Shown: piece by piece, positions 10,669 to 22,576 of the stretch
Layout: every line of letters starts with the position of its first letter
Position numbering within the stretch: the first letter of the stretch is position 1
NCBI RefSeq assembly: GCF_002878395.1
Contig: NC_061115.1
Coordinates: forward strand, 96,897,518 to 96,961,517
Reading direction: 5' to 3'
Origin: Capsicum annuum
Taxonomy: Eukaryota > Streptophyta > Magnoliopsida > Solanales > Solanaceae
Length of the DNA stretch: 64,000 nucleotides
Program-made: the position numbers and the translations under genes
Notes under the pieces: generated by a model
Told to the model about the DNA's origin: nothing
The model's database searches: none
What the model saw: only the letters and a program-made list of their open reading frames with translations

Positions 10669-12131
10669 ATGAGTATAGATCCACCCTGGCTAATTGCAGG
10701 TGGGCGAGGAAAAGGCAGCAAAAGCCAAGGTGGGAGATACTTTTCCTCTAGAGAAAGAAACTCAGCTTCTTCATGATCTAATTATGCTTCTTCATCTTCC
10801 AATTTCCCAGTATTAGAACAAGGAAATAGAAGTCTGATAAATGCGAGAATTCTGTAAATTGAAGAATCATCTTTAAAAACACCGCATATAAGCAACTTGA
10901 TCCATCTAGAGGATATTCCAGAGGATCATCCATTATTTGAGCAAATACAATCATATATGTCTGCTAAGCAAGTTGATTCATTTGCTTCAGTTGCAAAAGA
11001 AAACACTGCGGATAGGCCAAACTATGAAAAAACTTGAAAATTGAGAATTGATGCTTCTCGTCGAAAACTCTCAAATATGCAAACAGAATGATCCATGGAA
11101 ACTCCTCCAAAAATATTTATTGACTAACCTCTATTTTGTAGGAGAATCTTATAATATGGAAGCTTATTATGAATTTATTCTAGTATCCTCTAGAAATATT
11201 GAGATAGAACATCACCAAATGAGTGAAACAACATAACATGTTCATAGATATTCCAAGATGGTGATAAAAAAAACTCATATCAATAGAAGATTGGGGAACA
11301 ACATCCATGTTCGAAAAAACCATGACTATGAAATGTTCAAAAATTTACTTTACCTATTGGGACTACATGAAGGCTTTTACCTGGACTTTATACTACAATA
11401 ATATTAAACACAAACATACATGGTTTATAAAGGTTTGCGCTAAAGTTTTTGAAGATCCAATCCCTAATTGGTTCATTTAGTGGTGGTCGTATCATGGCCC
11501 TACAATTAAAATTCTGCCAGCAGAATATTTGTATCTATATAAAGAATGGATTAAAGTTTCACCTTTCCAGACAAAATTATATCAATCTGATCATGTATGT
11601 AATTTAGATAAGATCGATCAGATGTATTTCTTCATTGAATTCTCTATTCCATGGATACATAAATGGAATATTGAATTTGGATATACTAAAGAACAAATAC
11701 CCAAACTATATGAGGTATTCTATACTAATTTCTGGGACAAGTTAACAAGAAAAGACCTTCTCACAAAAATTCCACATGGAAAGGAATTACTTGATTGTAT
11801 TAATAGCAAAATTGTCAAATATACTACTGCTCCATAGAAAAAGATTGTGGAAGATAAAAATTTGAGTTATATTTTTAGGAGACTCTTTGTGCATAACGGA
11901 GACAAACTAGAGATGATTGAGAATTATTTGGCTGAAGTCTGGAAAAATCTGCTAAAAACTGTAGAACAATGTTCGGACACCTCCATGAAAAACCTTACAA
12001 GCGAAGAAGCAGTTGAATCTGGAGATATTCAGGAATCTCAACCACTTTCACCAGACAACATCCTCAACGATGAAGAAATAGAAAAAATTGAGGCATTCCT
12101 CTACTCGTTAAAAGAAAAAGAAAAAATATGA
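10669..12131 (+). pseudogene. EPRV copy B ORF2, unknown function (broken)
   Basis: The ATG at 10,669 opens MSIDPPWLIAGGRGKG, a basic Gly-rich N-terminus followed by a Ser-rich stretch. Readable blocks are 11,048-11,236, 11,529-11,837 (IEFSIPWIHKWNIEFGYTKE) and 11,847-12,131 (acidic C-terminus with a polar EEIEKIEAFL helix). Stops fall near 10,777, 10,855, 11,234 and 11,835, and there are frame changes. About 487 codons separate the first ATG from the final stop. The same order of blocks is seen in copy A, so this was one ORF. Function is unknown. Confidence 0.72.
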
Positions 12132-12216
12132 CAGCAAGGCCCCACCTATGGGACCCATGTAATAGTAAAAACACTGTGCACAGGGACCCACAAGTACTGT
12201 GCAAGTTGCTTTTTTT

Positions 12217-12230
12217 ATTTTATATATAGA
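12217..12230 (+). promoter_or_regulatory. EPRV copy B TATA box
   Basis: TTTTATATATAGAC, 86 bp after the ORF2 stop, is conserved at the mirror position in copy A. It points rightward, so any activity would transcribe the leader and the flanking AT-rich DNA. Confidence 0.6.
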
Positions 12231-12943
12231 CACCTTATTATGTTAAAGGGGCATAAGTTTTTCTTTTCTGTATTTCATTTTCTCTCTCTAGCCAGGCTCT
12301 CCCTTCTCTCCTTTTGTATATTGTCCTGAAGTTAAATATGAAGACATTAGCCACCGTTATCTACTATTCTGTCATTGCATCCGGCCATTATTAAGGTATT
12401 TATTCATTTTCTTTTGAAGTACTTCTACTACTTCTTCTTTTCTTCCAGCCGTGACTGTGTCTGGATAAAAACCTTTCATATCTATGCCAGAGATCTAATT
12501 TCTCTTACTTAGTAACTATGAAAGATCCAGACTCTATCAAAATATGAAGGAATTTTTTTGTAGTTTCTTGACTTGGTTCTGAAATGGTGGTACAGTCGAC
12601 TTTAATATGGCTTATGTTTGCTTTGTCTTTGTGACTTGTCTTTGTGACTACGTCTAGTAAGTTTTGCCTCTTTAGCCCACAAAAGATGAAGAAAAGGGAG
12701 ACTATTTGCATAGTCAGGACTTCTAGACTCATGAGTTCAACATAAGTATATTAAATATCTGACTGGCCACTTGTTCGGGTAAAAGGTTAATTCTTCCATA
12801 CAGTCACTAAGCTATTTGAAAATTCTTTTATGTTTTGGTTGGTGCTTTGGTTCGGTACTCCGACTATGGCTTAATCCGATATTCAAAAGTTTGTCTGGCA
12901 GGCGCCGTGGCTTACCCGCGCCTGACAAGATCCAGCTATTCTG

Positions 12944-12945
<2 letters not shown>
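12231..12945 (+). promoter_or_regulatory. EPRV copy B leader (truncated at primer-binding site)
   Basis: About 700 nt without a long ORF. It contains a pyrimidine-rich stretch after the TATA box, the 5' arm of the leader stem at 12,475-12,488 and a palindromic GGCGCCGTGG...CGCGCC segment near 12,900. The mate of the stem arm lay beyond the primer-binding site and is missing here. Small leader ORFs can be read, for example from 12,816. Nothing else is evident. Confidence 0.65.

Positions 12946-12988
<43 letters not shown>
12945..12988. repeat. (TTA)n microsatellite at the EPRV end
   Basis: About fourteen TTA/ATT units start directly at CTGGTAT, the first bases of the viral primer-binding site, and pass into AT-rich flanking DNA. 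Copy A has the same kind of run at the same viral position (377-397). Confidence 0.9.
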
Positions 12989-14700
12989 TAAATTACTTAT
13001 AAAATATAATATATTTTATTTACTTTATTAAAAAATAATCTAATATACTATTATTTTTTTTAAAATTATACTGATTACATGTAGTCAATAACCAATACAA
13101 TAATAATAAAACTAATCAATCTAACGTGAAAAAACTTACACTAAAATATATATCAAATATAATATACAAATTCTGTGTAATGTAATCTTTATCTTTTACT
13201 TATATTTAAATATATAAAATAAATATTTTCTCTTATATATACGTTAAATGACGTTAAACATGCATAATCTTTATATAATGAATATTTGTGTGTGTGTACA
13301 TATATATATATATACCATACCATTGAGATAGACCTTTGAAATCTACCGTATACATAATTGAAAGATGAAAACTGATCTTTATAGTACATATTTGAAAGGC
13401 GATGTTTTATAGTACGTATTTACATGCATAATAATGTAATATATAACCGATAATTCATCGGAATATAATGAACGTGTACTATTATAAGGTAATATATACT
13501 TGTGGATGTGATATAAATAGTACGAATTCAAAAGTTTATACATATATATATATATATAATTTTAGATATTTATATATGATATAGTGATCGATAGATGGAC
13601 GATGTAGTCAAAACCTAGTCTATTAAGCTAATCAAATATAATTAATCGATCACTCATCTGAGTATGTATAATAAACACATCTCATTATTTTATTGGATAG
13701 TAATATACTTGTGTACGTATGTGTGATATATATAGTACGTAGTTAGAATTTGATATAGTCGATAGTGTGTATATGTGTGTGTATGTATAGGTATATATAT
13801 ATACTATATACATGCTATACAGTAAAGGTATTTTAATGTCATAAGATAATGTAATCTATAATTCATTTGAGTATTTGTGAAATACGTTGTATATTATTAT
13901 GGAGTAGTAAAATCGTGTATGTGATGTTTATTGTACGCATTTTAAAGCTGATAGACAATTGAATATATGTTTATATACGTATATCTCGTGTAGTGACGTA
14001 TGTAGTAATCAAAAGCTAGATAACTGAATCTATATATCAAAATAATTTGATTGATACGTTGATATATATCAAACTATTGAGGAAGTATAGATATACTATT
14101 TTCGGTCAATGTAGACACGTTTATGTTTTAGAAGTTGTAATAACGTAAGACTAGTATTACAAGGTATATGGGGGGGGGGGGGGGGGGAAGTAGGGGAGGG
14201 AGAGACAGAACATTGAACGACCATGACAAATAACGTAACACATTTAATCAATAATTTATTTGATTAACACGTTGAATTACGAGCGAGGTTTATATATATA
14301 TATCAATAACTTTTGTAAACTACGCTAAATTTTTGGCTAATTGGCTTTTAGTTATGATATTTTAAATATATATAAATATTATTATATTATTGAGAAAATA
14401 TACTAGTCCTGTTAATGTGTTGATAAATAACCAAGTATCTGACTTGTACATATCCACATTGCGTTAATATAGTGATAACATAATTAATATATGATTTAAT
14501 CACTTTATCAAGATTGTGCACATGTGATTTTTTTCGATGATAATTTGTATAAAAGTAAGTCGAACACTTATATTTTACTTTGTGATAATTTTTGTAAAAT
14601 TTTAATTAACTTAATTAGTTAATTAATTTTTTTAACTAAATTATAATTTTGTTTAACTAATAAATAATTTCCTTTTTACCAATTAATGAAAACCGAAACA
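12989..14700. other. AT-rich intergenic DNA with decayed ~205-bp tandem repeat
   Basis: No gene seen. From about 13,378 to 13,990 related blocks recur: CTTGTGGATGTGATATA then AGTACG at 13,499; CTTGTGTACGTATGTGTGATA then AGTACG at 13,711; CGTGTATGTGATG then GTACGC at 13,913. A first partial unit lies at 13,400. Spacings are about 212 and 202 bp. TA-rich microsatellites (13,300, 13,545, 13,795) and an 18-G run (14,170-14,187) interrupt the region. Confidence 0.6.
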
Positions 14701-14819
14701 ATTAATTTAATAAACCAACCCGACCCAGCCCATTTTGTTTTAAGCCTATTAATAATAAGAAAAACTAAATCACCCCCCCTCCCCCCCCCGCGCCCACAAA
14801 AAGATAAATCCGATCCCCA

Positions 14820-15656
14820 AATTCCCTAAATTCTCCTAATCCTCAAATCCGCAAATCCACCCATTGCCGCCGATTTTCGCCGCCCCTAGCTCCGGTAAGT
14901 TCCAAAAACTTTAACTCTTTATTTTTCTTGTTAGATACTAGCTAAAGTATGTATTTTAGTTTGCTCAAAGTATATATTTTTCATATTTGGTAGTAACTAA
15001 AATTTCTTTGGTAGTAATTTTAGTTAGCTCAAAGTATATATTTTTTATATTTGTTCTAATTATTATGCCTCGTTACATAATTTTAGTTAGTTGAAAGTTA
15101 AAAAAGTAGGGGAAATTTAGTTTTAGTTTGTTCAAGGTTCAATTCTAGTTCAAGAAATTTCTTTTTAGTTAGTTTAAGATGAAGTTTTTTTTCAATAAAT
15201 TTCCTTTTAGTTAGTTGAAGATTCAATTTTAGTTATTATGCGTCATTACATAATTTTTGTTGGAAATTTCCTTTTAGTTAGTTCAAGATTTCATTTTTGT
15301 TCAAGAAATTTCTTTTAGTTAGTTTAAGATTCAATTTTAGCTAAAAGTTCCCCTCTTTGTGCGTTTTAGCAAATAATTTAGGGTTTATTTGTATTGAAAC
15401 TCCATTGTAGTTTTAGTATGTTGGTGATTTGTGTATGGTGATTTAAAGCTAAAATACGAGAAAATAAGGATGCCAATATTTTTGCTATTTTGCATAATGA
15501 TCAAGTTTTTTTTTTTTTTTTTAAATTTTACTAGCCTAATGGGTTGCTTGAATTTTGATGTTACCGTTTGACAGAATTCGAATTCAGAAAAAGGATTGCT
15601 TTGCTATTTTTTCGGTGACCGCTTATCTCTTTCACTTTAATTTACGCCAAGCTAAG
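14820..15656 (+). other. CACTA 5' leader exons and first intron (predicted)
   Basis: A GC-richer leader ends at 14,894 with a splice donor CCG|GTAAGT. An acceptor TTTGACAG at 15,574 opens a short exon, 15,575-15,656, ending AAG|GTAAGT. No coding sequence is evident, so both exons would be 5' untranslated. The exon start is a guess. The first intron (14,895-15,574) holds repeated phrases such as TTTTAGTTAGTTCAAGATTC. Confidence 0.5.
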
Positions 15657-18600
15657 GTAAGTTTACTTCTCTCTAATTTGTTATAATGAAACCTTGTTAT
15701 TTTTCATATTGAAGTCTAGTAAAGTAGTGTGTGGCCTTGTTTGATTCACTAGCATTGTTGTTATCTTCTTGTTATTATTCATATTAAAGTCTAGTGAAGC
15801 CGTGTGAGGCCTTGTTCGATTCACTAGCATTGTTTGACATCTTGTTGGTCTTGTTGTTGCTTGTTTCTTGTATTGTAAACTTGAACTTGTATCATTTGGT
15901 TGGTACTTTAAAGGGGATTTTGTTATTTTGAATGTGGTTTGTTAGGTGACTTAGTCACTTGAAAATGGTTAAGTCTAGGGACTTTGAAGGGGATTTTTTT
16001 GTTTTGAATGTGATTTGTTTGGTGACTTAGTTGGTTGAAAATGATTAAGTGTAGGGACTTTAAAGAGACTTTTTTTAGTTTTGAATGTGGTTTGGTAGGT
16101 GATGTAGTTGCTTGAAAATGGTTAAGTCTAGGTAGTTTGAAGGGGATTTTGTGGTTTGAATTTGGTTTTATTTTGATACTTAGTTGCTTGAAAATGGTAA
16201 AGTCTAGGGACTTTAAAGGGAATTTTGTGTTTTGAATGTGGTTTTGTTTTGATACTTAGTTGGTTGAAAATTGTTAAGTGTAGGGACTTTAAAGGGAATT
16301 TTTATGTTTTGAATGTGATTTGGTAAGCGACTTAGTTTCTTGAAAATGGTTAAGTGTAGGAACTTTAAAGGGAATTTTTTTGTTTTGAATGTGGTTTGGT
16401 AGGTCACTTAGTTGCTTGAAAATGGTTAAGTGTAGGAACTTTAAAGGGAATTCTTTTGTTTTGAATGTGGTTTGGTAGGTCACTTAGTTGCTTGAAAATG
16501 GTTAAGTGTAGGAACATTAAAGGGATTTTTTTTCTTTTGAATGTGGTTTGGTAGGTCACTTAGTTGCTTGAAAATAGTTAAGTGTAGGAACTTTAAAGGG
16601 NNNNNNNNNNNNNNNNNNNNNNNNNNNNNNNNNNNNNNNNNNNNNNNNNNNNNNNNNNNNNNNNNNNNNNNNNNNNNNNNNNNNNNNNNNNNNNNNNNNN
16701 TGCTTGAAAATAGTTAAGTGTAGGAACTTTAAAGGGAATTCTTTTGTTTTGAATGTGGTTTGGTAGGTCACTTAGTTGCTTGAAAAGGGTTAAGTGTAGG
16801 AACTTTAAAGGGAATTCTTTCCTTTTGAATGTGGTTTGGTAGGTCACTTAGTTGCTTGAAAATGGTTAAGTGTAGGAACATTAAAGGGATTTTTTTTCTT
16901 TTGAATGTGGTTTGGTAGGTCACTTAGTTGCTTGAAAATAGTTAAGTGTAGGAACTTTAAAGGGAATTTTTTTGTGTTGAATGTGGTTTGGAAGGTCACT
17001 TAGTTGCTTGAAAATGGTTAAGTGTAGGAACTTTAAAGGGAATTTTTTTTGTTTTGAATGTGGTTTGGTAGGTCACTTAGTTGCTTAAAAATGGTTAAGC
17101 GTAGGAACTTTAAAGGGAATTTTTTGTGTTGAATGTGGTTTGGAAGGTCACTTAGTTTCTTGAAAATGGTTAAGTGTAGGAACTTTAAAGGGAATTTTTT
17201 TTGTTTTGAATGTGGTTTGGTAGGTCACTTAGTTGCTTAAAAATGGTTAAGCGTAGGAACTTTAAAGGGAATTTTTTTGTTTTGAATGTGGTTTGGTAGG
17301 TCACTTAGTTGCTTGAAAATGGTTAAGTGTAGGAACTTTAAAGGGAATTCTTTTGTTTTGAATGTGGTTTGGTAGGTCACTTAGTTGCTTGAAAATGGTT
17401 AAGTGTAGGAACTTTAAAGGAAATTCTTTTGTTTTGAATGTGGTTTGGTAGGTCACTTATTTGCTTGAAAATGGTTAAGTGTAGGAACTTCAAAGGGAAT
17501 TTTTTATTTTGAATGTGGTTTGGTAGGTCACTTAGTTGCTTAAAAATTGTTAAGTGTAGGAAGTTTAAAGGGAATTTTTTTATTTTGAATGTGGTTTGGT
17601 AGGTCACTTAGTTGCTTGAAAATGGTTAAGTGTAGGAACTTTAAGGGAATATTTTGGTTTTGAATGTGATTTGGTAGCTCACTTAGTTGCTTGAAAATGG
17701 TTAAGTGTAGGAACTTTAAAGAGAATTTTTTTCTTTTGAATGTGGTTTGGTAGGTCACTTAGTTTCTTGAAAATAGTTAAGTGTAGGAACTTTAAAGGGA
17801 TTTTTTTTGTTTTGAATGTGGTTTGGTAGTTCACTTAGTTGCTTGAAAATAGTTAAGTGTAGGAACTTTAATGGGAATTTTTTGTTTTGAATGTGGTTTG
17901 GTAGGTCATTTAGTTGCTTGAAAATGGTTAAGTGTAGGAACTTTAANNNNNNNNNNNNNNNNNNNNNNNNNNNNNNNNNNNNNNNNNNNNNNNNNNNNNN
18001 NNNNNNNNNNNNNNNNNNNNNNNNNNNNNNNNNNNNNNNNNNNNNNAGGTCACTTAGTTGCTTGAAAATGGTTAAGTGTAGGAACTTTAAAGGAAATTCT
18101 TTTGTTTTGAATGTGGTTTGGTAGGTCACTTAGTTGCTTGAAAATGGTTAAGTGTAGGAACTTTAAAGGGAATTTTTTTGTTTTGAATGTGGTTTGGTGG
18201 GTCACTTAGTTGCTTGAAAATAGTTAAGTGTAGGAACTTTAAAGGGATTTTTTTTTGTTTTGAATGTGGTTTGGTAGGTCACGTAGTTTCTTGAAAATGG
18301 TTAAGTGTAGGAACTTTAAAGGGAATTCTTTTGTTTTGAATGTGGTTTGGTCGGTCACTTTGTTGCTTGAAAATGGTTAAGTGTAGGAACTTTAAAGGGA
18401 ATTCATTTATTTTGAATGTAGTTTGGTAGGTTACTTTGTTGCTTGAAAATGGTTTAGTGTAGGAACTTTAAAGGGAATTTTTTGTTTTTAATGTGGTTTG
18501 GTAGGTGACTTAGTTTCTTGAAAATGGTTAAGTGTAGGAACTTTAAAGGGAATTTTTTGGTTTTGAATGTGGTTTGGTTGGTATGTGGTTTGGTTGGTCA

Positions 18601-18747
18601 CTTAGTTGCTTGAAAATAGTTAAGTGTAGGAACTTTAAAAGGATTTTTTTTTTATTTTAAATGTGGTTTGGTTGGTCACTTAGTTGATTAAAAATGGTTA
18701 AATTTTTGTGACTTGATCTAATTAGTTGAATCTGATTGATTGCATAG
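15657..18747 (+). other. Large CACTA intron (predicted)
   Basis: Bounded by the donor GTAAGTTTAC at 15,657 and the acceptor GATTGCATAG ending at 18,747, directly before the transposase ATG. Its first 240 bp include an imperfect duplication (15,697-15,762 and 15,771-15,842, sharing TTCACTAGCATTGTT). The rest is the 76-bp satellite described separately. Confidence 0.5.
15905..18710. repeat. 76-bp satellite array inside the CACTA intron
   Basis: Units share GGTCACTTAGTTGCTTGAAA, GTTAAGTGTAGGAACTTTAA and TGAATGTGGTTTGGT. Spacing of the TAAGTGTAGG word between 16,351 and 16,579 is exactly 76, 76 and 76 bp. About 35 units are visible. Edge units are diverged and central ones nearly identical. Two runs of 100 N (16,601-16,700 and 17,947-18,046) sit inside, so the true length is unknown. 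Apparent ORFs here are artefacts of the repeat. Confidence 0.95.
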
Positions 18748-21700
18748 ATGAAACCTGATTATAGCTGGATATATCAACGTAACAATGATAATAGAATGGG
18801 TATTAGGGAGGAATTTGTTGAAGGTGTCAAAAGATTTGTTGAACTTGCTAAGACACTTGATATGTGGACACGTTATCGGATTATCCATTGTCCTTGTGTT
18901 ATATGTGATGGGATAAATCTTGTAAGTGAAGAAGATGTAAAGAAACATCTTTATAGAAAGGGGTTTCACGAGGACTTTTTAATATTGCATGGCATTCATG
19001 GGAATGTTGTGAAAAATAACTTTGTTGTTGGAGAATGTAGTAGGTCTGCAGGGTATAATGAATATCAAGATACTAGGATGACAGAAATGGTGCACGATGC
19101 TTTTGGGATGCAACACGGGTTTGATTTTAGGGAAAATGTTGAAGATGTTCCTATAAGCGAAGCGGGCAATTTCTACAAAGAATTGCATGCTGCTAGTCAT
19201 CCTTTGTTTGACGGGTGTTCGCACTCTCGTTTGTCTGTTACTATTAGATTATTAAGTATTAAATCTGACTAAATTATTGCTGAAGGAGGAATAGACTCAA
19301 TGATAGACCTAATTAAAGAGTTAGTTAGCCCTGGCTTAGAGGTTCCTGATTCTTTCTATAAGGCAAAATGATTAGTGTCAAAGTTAGGTCTCTCCTCAGT
19401 TAGAATTTATTATTGTGAAAATGGCTGCATGTTATACTTTAAGAAAGATGCTAAGCTAGAGCTCTGTAAGTTTTGTCAGCACTCTCGATATAAGCGTGGT
19501 TCTACTGGAAATAAATTGTTATTAAGGCGATGCATTATTTACCTCTTATACCAAGGTAGAAGAGGTTGTATGCTTCAAACTGCTCAGCTTCTCATATGAG
19601 ATGGAAAAGTGAAAATAGAAGGCCCACTAGCGTTATGTGTCATTCATCTGATGAAGAGGATTGGAAGCATTTTGATGTAACTTATCCATATTTTATAGCT
19701 GAGCCACGAAACATTCGATTGGGATTATGTGCGGATCGGTTCTCTCCTTTTTCAGTTAGTGGTGTGCCATATTCGTGTTGGCCTGTATTTATCACTCTTT
19801 ATAATCTTCCTCCTGAATTGTTGATGACTAGTCCTTATATATTTCTGAATTGTGTTATTCCTGACCCGCATAATCCAAAATGCGGAATAGATGTCTACTT
19901 GCAACCTTTGATTGATGAACTTCAAATTTTATGGCATAAAAGGGTTGAAACTTGGGACATCTCTCTTAAACAAATTTTCAATCTGTGTGCATATCTAATG
20001 TGAACTATTAATGATTTTTCTGCTTATGGAATGCTGTCTGGGTGGACGACAGCTGGAAAGCTGGCTTGTCCATACTGCATGGAAAAAATAAAATCTTTCA
20101 CATTGAGACATGGTAGGAAAAATTCATGGTTTAACTGTCATCGTTGTTTCTTGCCACCTGATCATGAATTTAGGAGACTCAAAAATACATTCATAAGGAA
20201 TAGAAGGGAATATGATGGTCCACCTTCAAGGTTGTCTGGTCATAACGTCTGAGAAATAGTTTAGGATTTGCCTAAAGTCAGCGAGGAACGATTGTACATG
20301 CTCGATGGATATGGCGTTTTGCATAACTGGACTAAGTAAAGTATATTTTGGGAGTTAGAATATTGGCTAGATAATTTACTTACACATAATGTTGATGTCA
20401 TGCATACTGAGAAGAACTATATTGACAACTTGTTCAACACAGTTATGGATGTCACCGGCAAAACAAAGGATAATCCTAAGGCCAGACTTGACTTACTAGA
20501 ATATTGCAGCCGCAGAGAATTACACTTATAGCAGGGGCCCAACGGTAATGTTCTTAATTCCAAGGCTAGTTTTACATTCAAGTTGTACCAAAAATGTCAA
20601 ATATATGAGTAGGTTCAAAGTTTGAAGATGCCTGATCGATATGCCTTAAATTTAGAAAAGAGGGTTGATATGACATAAGGAATCTTGCATGGAATGAAAA
20701 GCCATGATTGTCATGTTTTCATGGAACAATTACTTCCAATTGATTTTATTGGTTTACCTGAAAACATATGGAAACCAATAGCAGAGATCAGTTTGTTCTT
20801 TAAAGACATATGTGTCACCACATTAAAAGAAGAAAATCTGGCACGAATGGAAAGTAATTGTTTTTATAACCAATAAGCTAGAGAAGATTTTTCCGCCAGT
20901 GTTCTTCGATATGATGGAACATCTTCCCATTCACCTTGTGCACGAAGCTCGGCTAGGCGGTCCATTTCAAACTAGGTGGATGTATCCATTCAAACGGTAA
21001 GCATTTGCAACATATTTTAATTCATACATATCTTTTTTAAATATAGTAAACATCTAACCTTAACATTGTACAAGACAATTGGAAAATTGAAAAAGGTTTC
21101 CAAAAACATAGGTGGAAGGATCTATAGTCGAGGCATATCTTGCAAGAGAAACTTCTCAATTTTGTTTATACTACTTTAGTGATGAAGTTGCTTGTTCCAG
21201 AAACCGACCGAATCGTCATCAGGACGATGTGAATGAGCCTAGTTTGCAACCGATATCAATTTTGAATCAATCTGGTTGTAAGGCTAAAAAAATCATACCT
21301 CGCCGGCTCACTCCCACGAAGCGTAAGTCAGCAACTTTGTATGTCATGCTGAATTGCCCAGAAACTGAGCCCTTTCTGAAGTAAGGAAATTAAAATTTTA
21401 ACATATCTTATTTGTTTACTCATTCCCTTAAAGAAACTAATTGTGTTTCCCATGTTGGATGTTCAGTTCATTTAAGACTTAATTCCACAAAAATCAAGTG
21501 TATGTATCCTTTGCAACGTGGTTTAAAAATGAGGTTCGTAAGTGTATTAATATTTCTACAAAGTTTAAGCATTTACACATTCCTTAACTAATATATATAT
21601 ATGTATAATATTTTTAGGTATACTAGTCACTAAATGCAGCCACATACAATCAACTCTTGACAGATATTTCTTTGGGTCTAGTTGAAGCTAATGCAACATC

Positions 21701-22298
21701 CCAATACAAAGTAAATAGGTTTAAACTTTCCACCGAACAACACTCCAGAACAAGGAAAACAAACAATAGTGGTGTTTGGGTTAAGGGTGATGATGATGTT
21801 GATTACTTTGGAATTATGCATGAGATCTTAGAACTGGAGTATGTTGGTTTCCCAATAAAAAAAATTGTCCTCTTTCGATGTAAGTGGTTTGATCCAAGCA
21901 CAAGAGGAACAAGAGTACATAGAGAGCATAATATCATTGAAATGAAGCACAATAGCTCGTATCTTATTTATGATCCATTTGTTCTAGCGCAAAATACTAA
22001 AAAAATGTATTATGCTCCTTATCCGTTGCGCAATGACAAATCTGATTGGTGGGTTGTAATCAAAACAAAGCCTATAGGCCGGGTGGAAGTTGAGAATATG
22101 CTGAAGACTGCGTATCAAAATGAAATGCAGATTGATCACCAGCTAATGGACGTTGAATTAGTGGACGGTTTGAATTACCCGAAAAATATATTTAAATAAG
22201 TTAATATTGTGGAAGAAGAGGCTAAGTGGGTAGGAGATGAGGAAATCTCCGAATAGGGCGAATGGTGTAGTGGAGAGTCTTCAGAAGAGGAGAATTAG
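18748..22298 (+). pseudogene. TNP2-type CACTA transposase (broken)
   Basis: The ATG at 18,748 follows a splice acceptor. The order matches plant TNP2 proteins. First is a transposase-associated N-terminal domain (18,748-19,270, with CPCVICDG and KHLYRKGFHEDF). Next is the TNP2 core: ENGCMLYFKKDA, then AEPRNIRLGLCADRFSPF, IDVYLQPLIDELQ and MLSGWTTAGKLACPYC. Then come VMHTEKNYIDNLF and GMKSHDCHVFMEQLLPIDF, the DUF4218-like part (VEAYLARETSQFC) and a DUF4216-like domain (21,657-22,199, FGIMHEILELEYVG). An acidic tail ends at 22,298. Breaks: stop at 19,270, frameshift near 19,566, stops at 20,001, 20,250, 20,338 and 20,530, a frameshift near 20,870 and a stop near 22,255. Probable introns lie at 20,999 and between 21,384 and 21,650. 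Confidence 0.92.
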
Positions 22299-22576
22299 TT
22301 GTGTAGGTTGTATTTATTATGTATTGATGTGTTTATGCTTTGTACTATATATTTACCTTTATGATTCTTGTTTAAGATTGATATGTAATATACTGTTTTA
22401 CTTTGTTGTTTCCACTTTTTCACGATTTACATAGTAATAAAAATATTTTTGTCTATATCTCGTGTTGTTAGAGCTATTTGAAATGTGAATTAGTAACTTG
22501 AATTATTTACTTGGAATGTTTTCTTATACATTCATTTTGTAGTAACTAACTACTTGTTAACTTAACATAATTTAGC

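Larger units (their letters stand above)
8556..12945 (+). mobile_element. Endogenous pararetrovirus, copy B (5'-truncated, plus strand)
   Basis: Starts abruptly about 20 bp beyond the primer-binding site of copy A and is homologous, inverted, to 4,760-385. It begins inside the protease and reads RT, RNase H, ORF2, promoter and leader. It ends at the first bases of its own primer-binding site (CTGGTAT), which run into a TTA microsatellite. Movement-protein and coat-protein parts are absent. Together with copy A it makes an inverted repeat with arms of about 4.4 kb. Confidence 0.92.

Noticed and set aside
13139..13150. CACTAAAATATA as a possible CACTA left end
   Set aside because: It does not match the right end (CACTACTAAAAAA expected) and no GTGGTCG-type subterminal repeats follow.
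16351..16580. CRISPR-like regular repeats
   Set aside because: Units are contiguous 76-bp tandem copies without unique spacers, in a plant nuclear context.
16213..18129. Long minus-strand open frames with repeated MTYQTTFKTKEFPLKF text
   Set aside because: They are translations of the 76-bp satellite, spanning N gaps, with no start context or domain.
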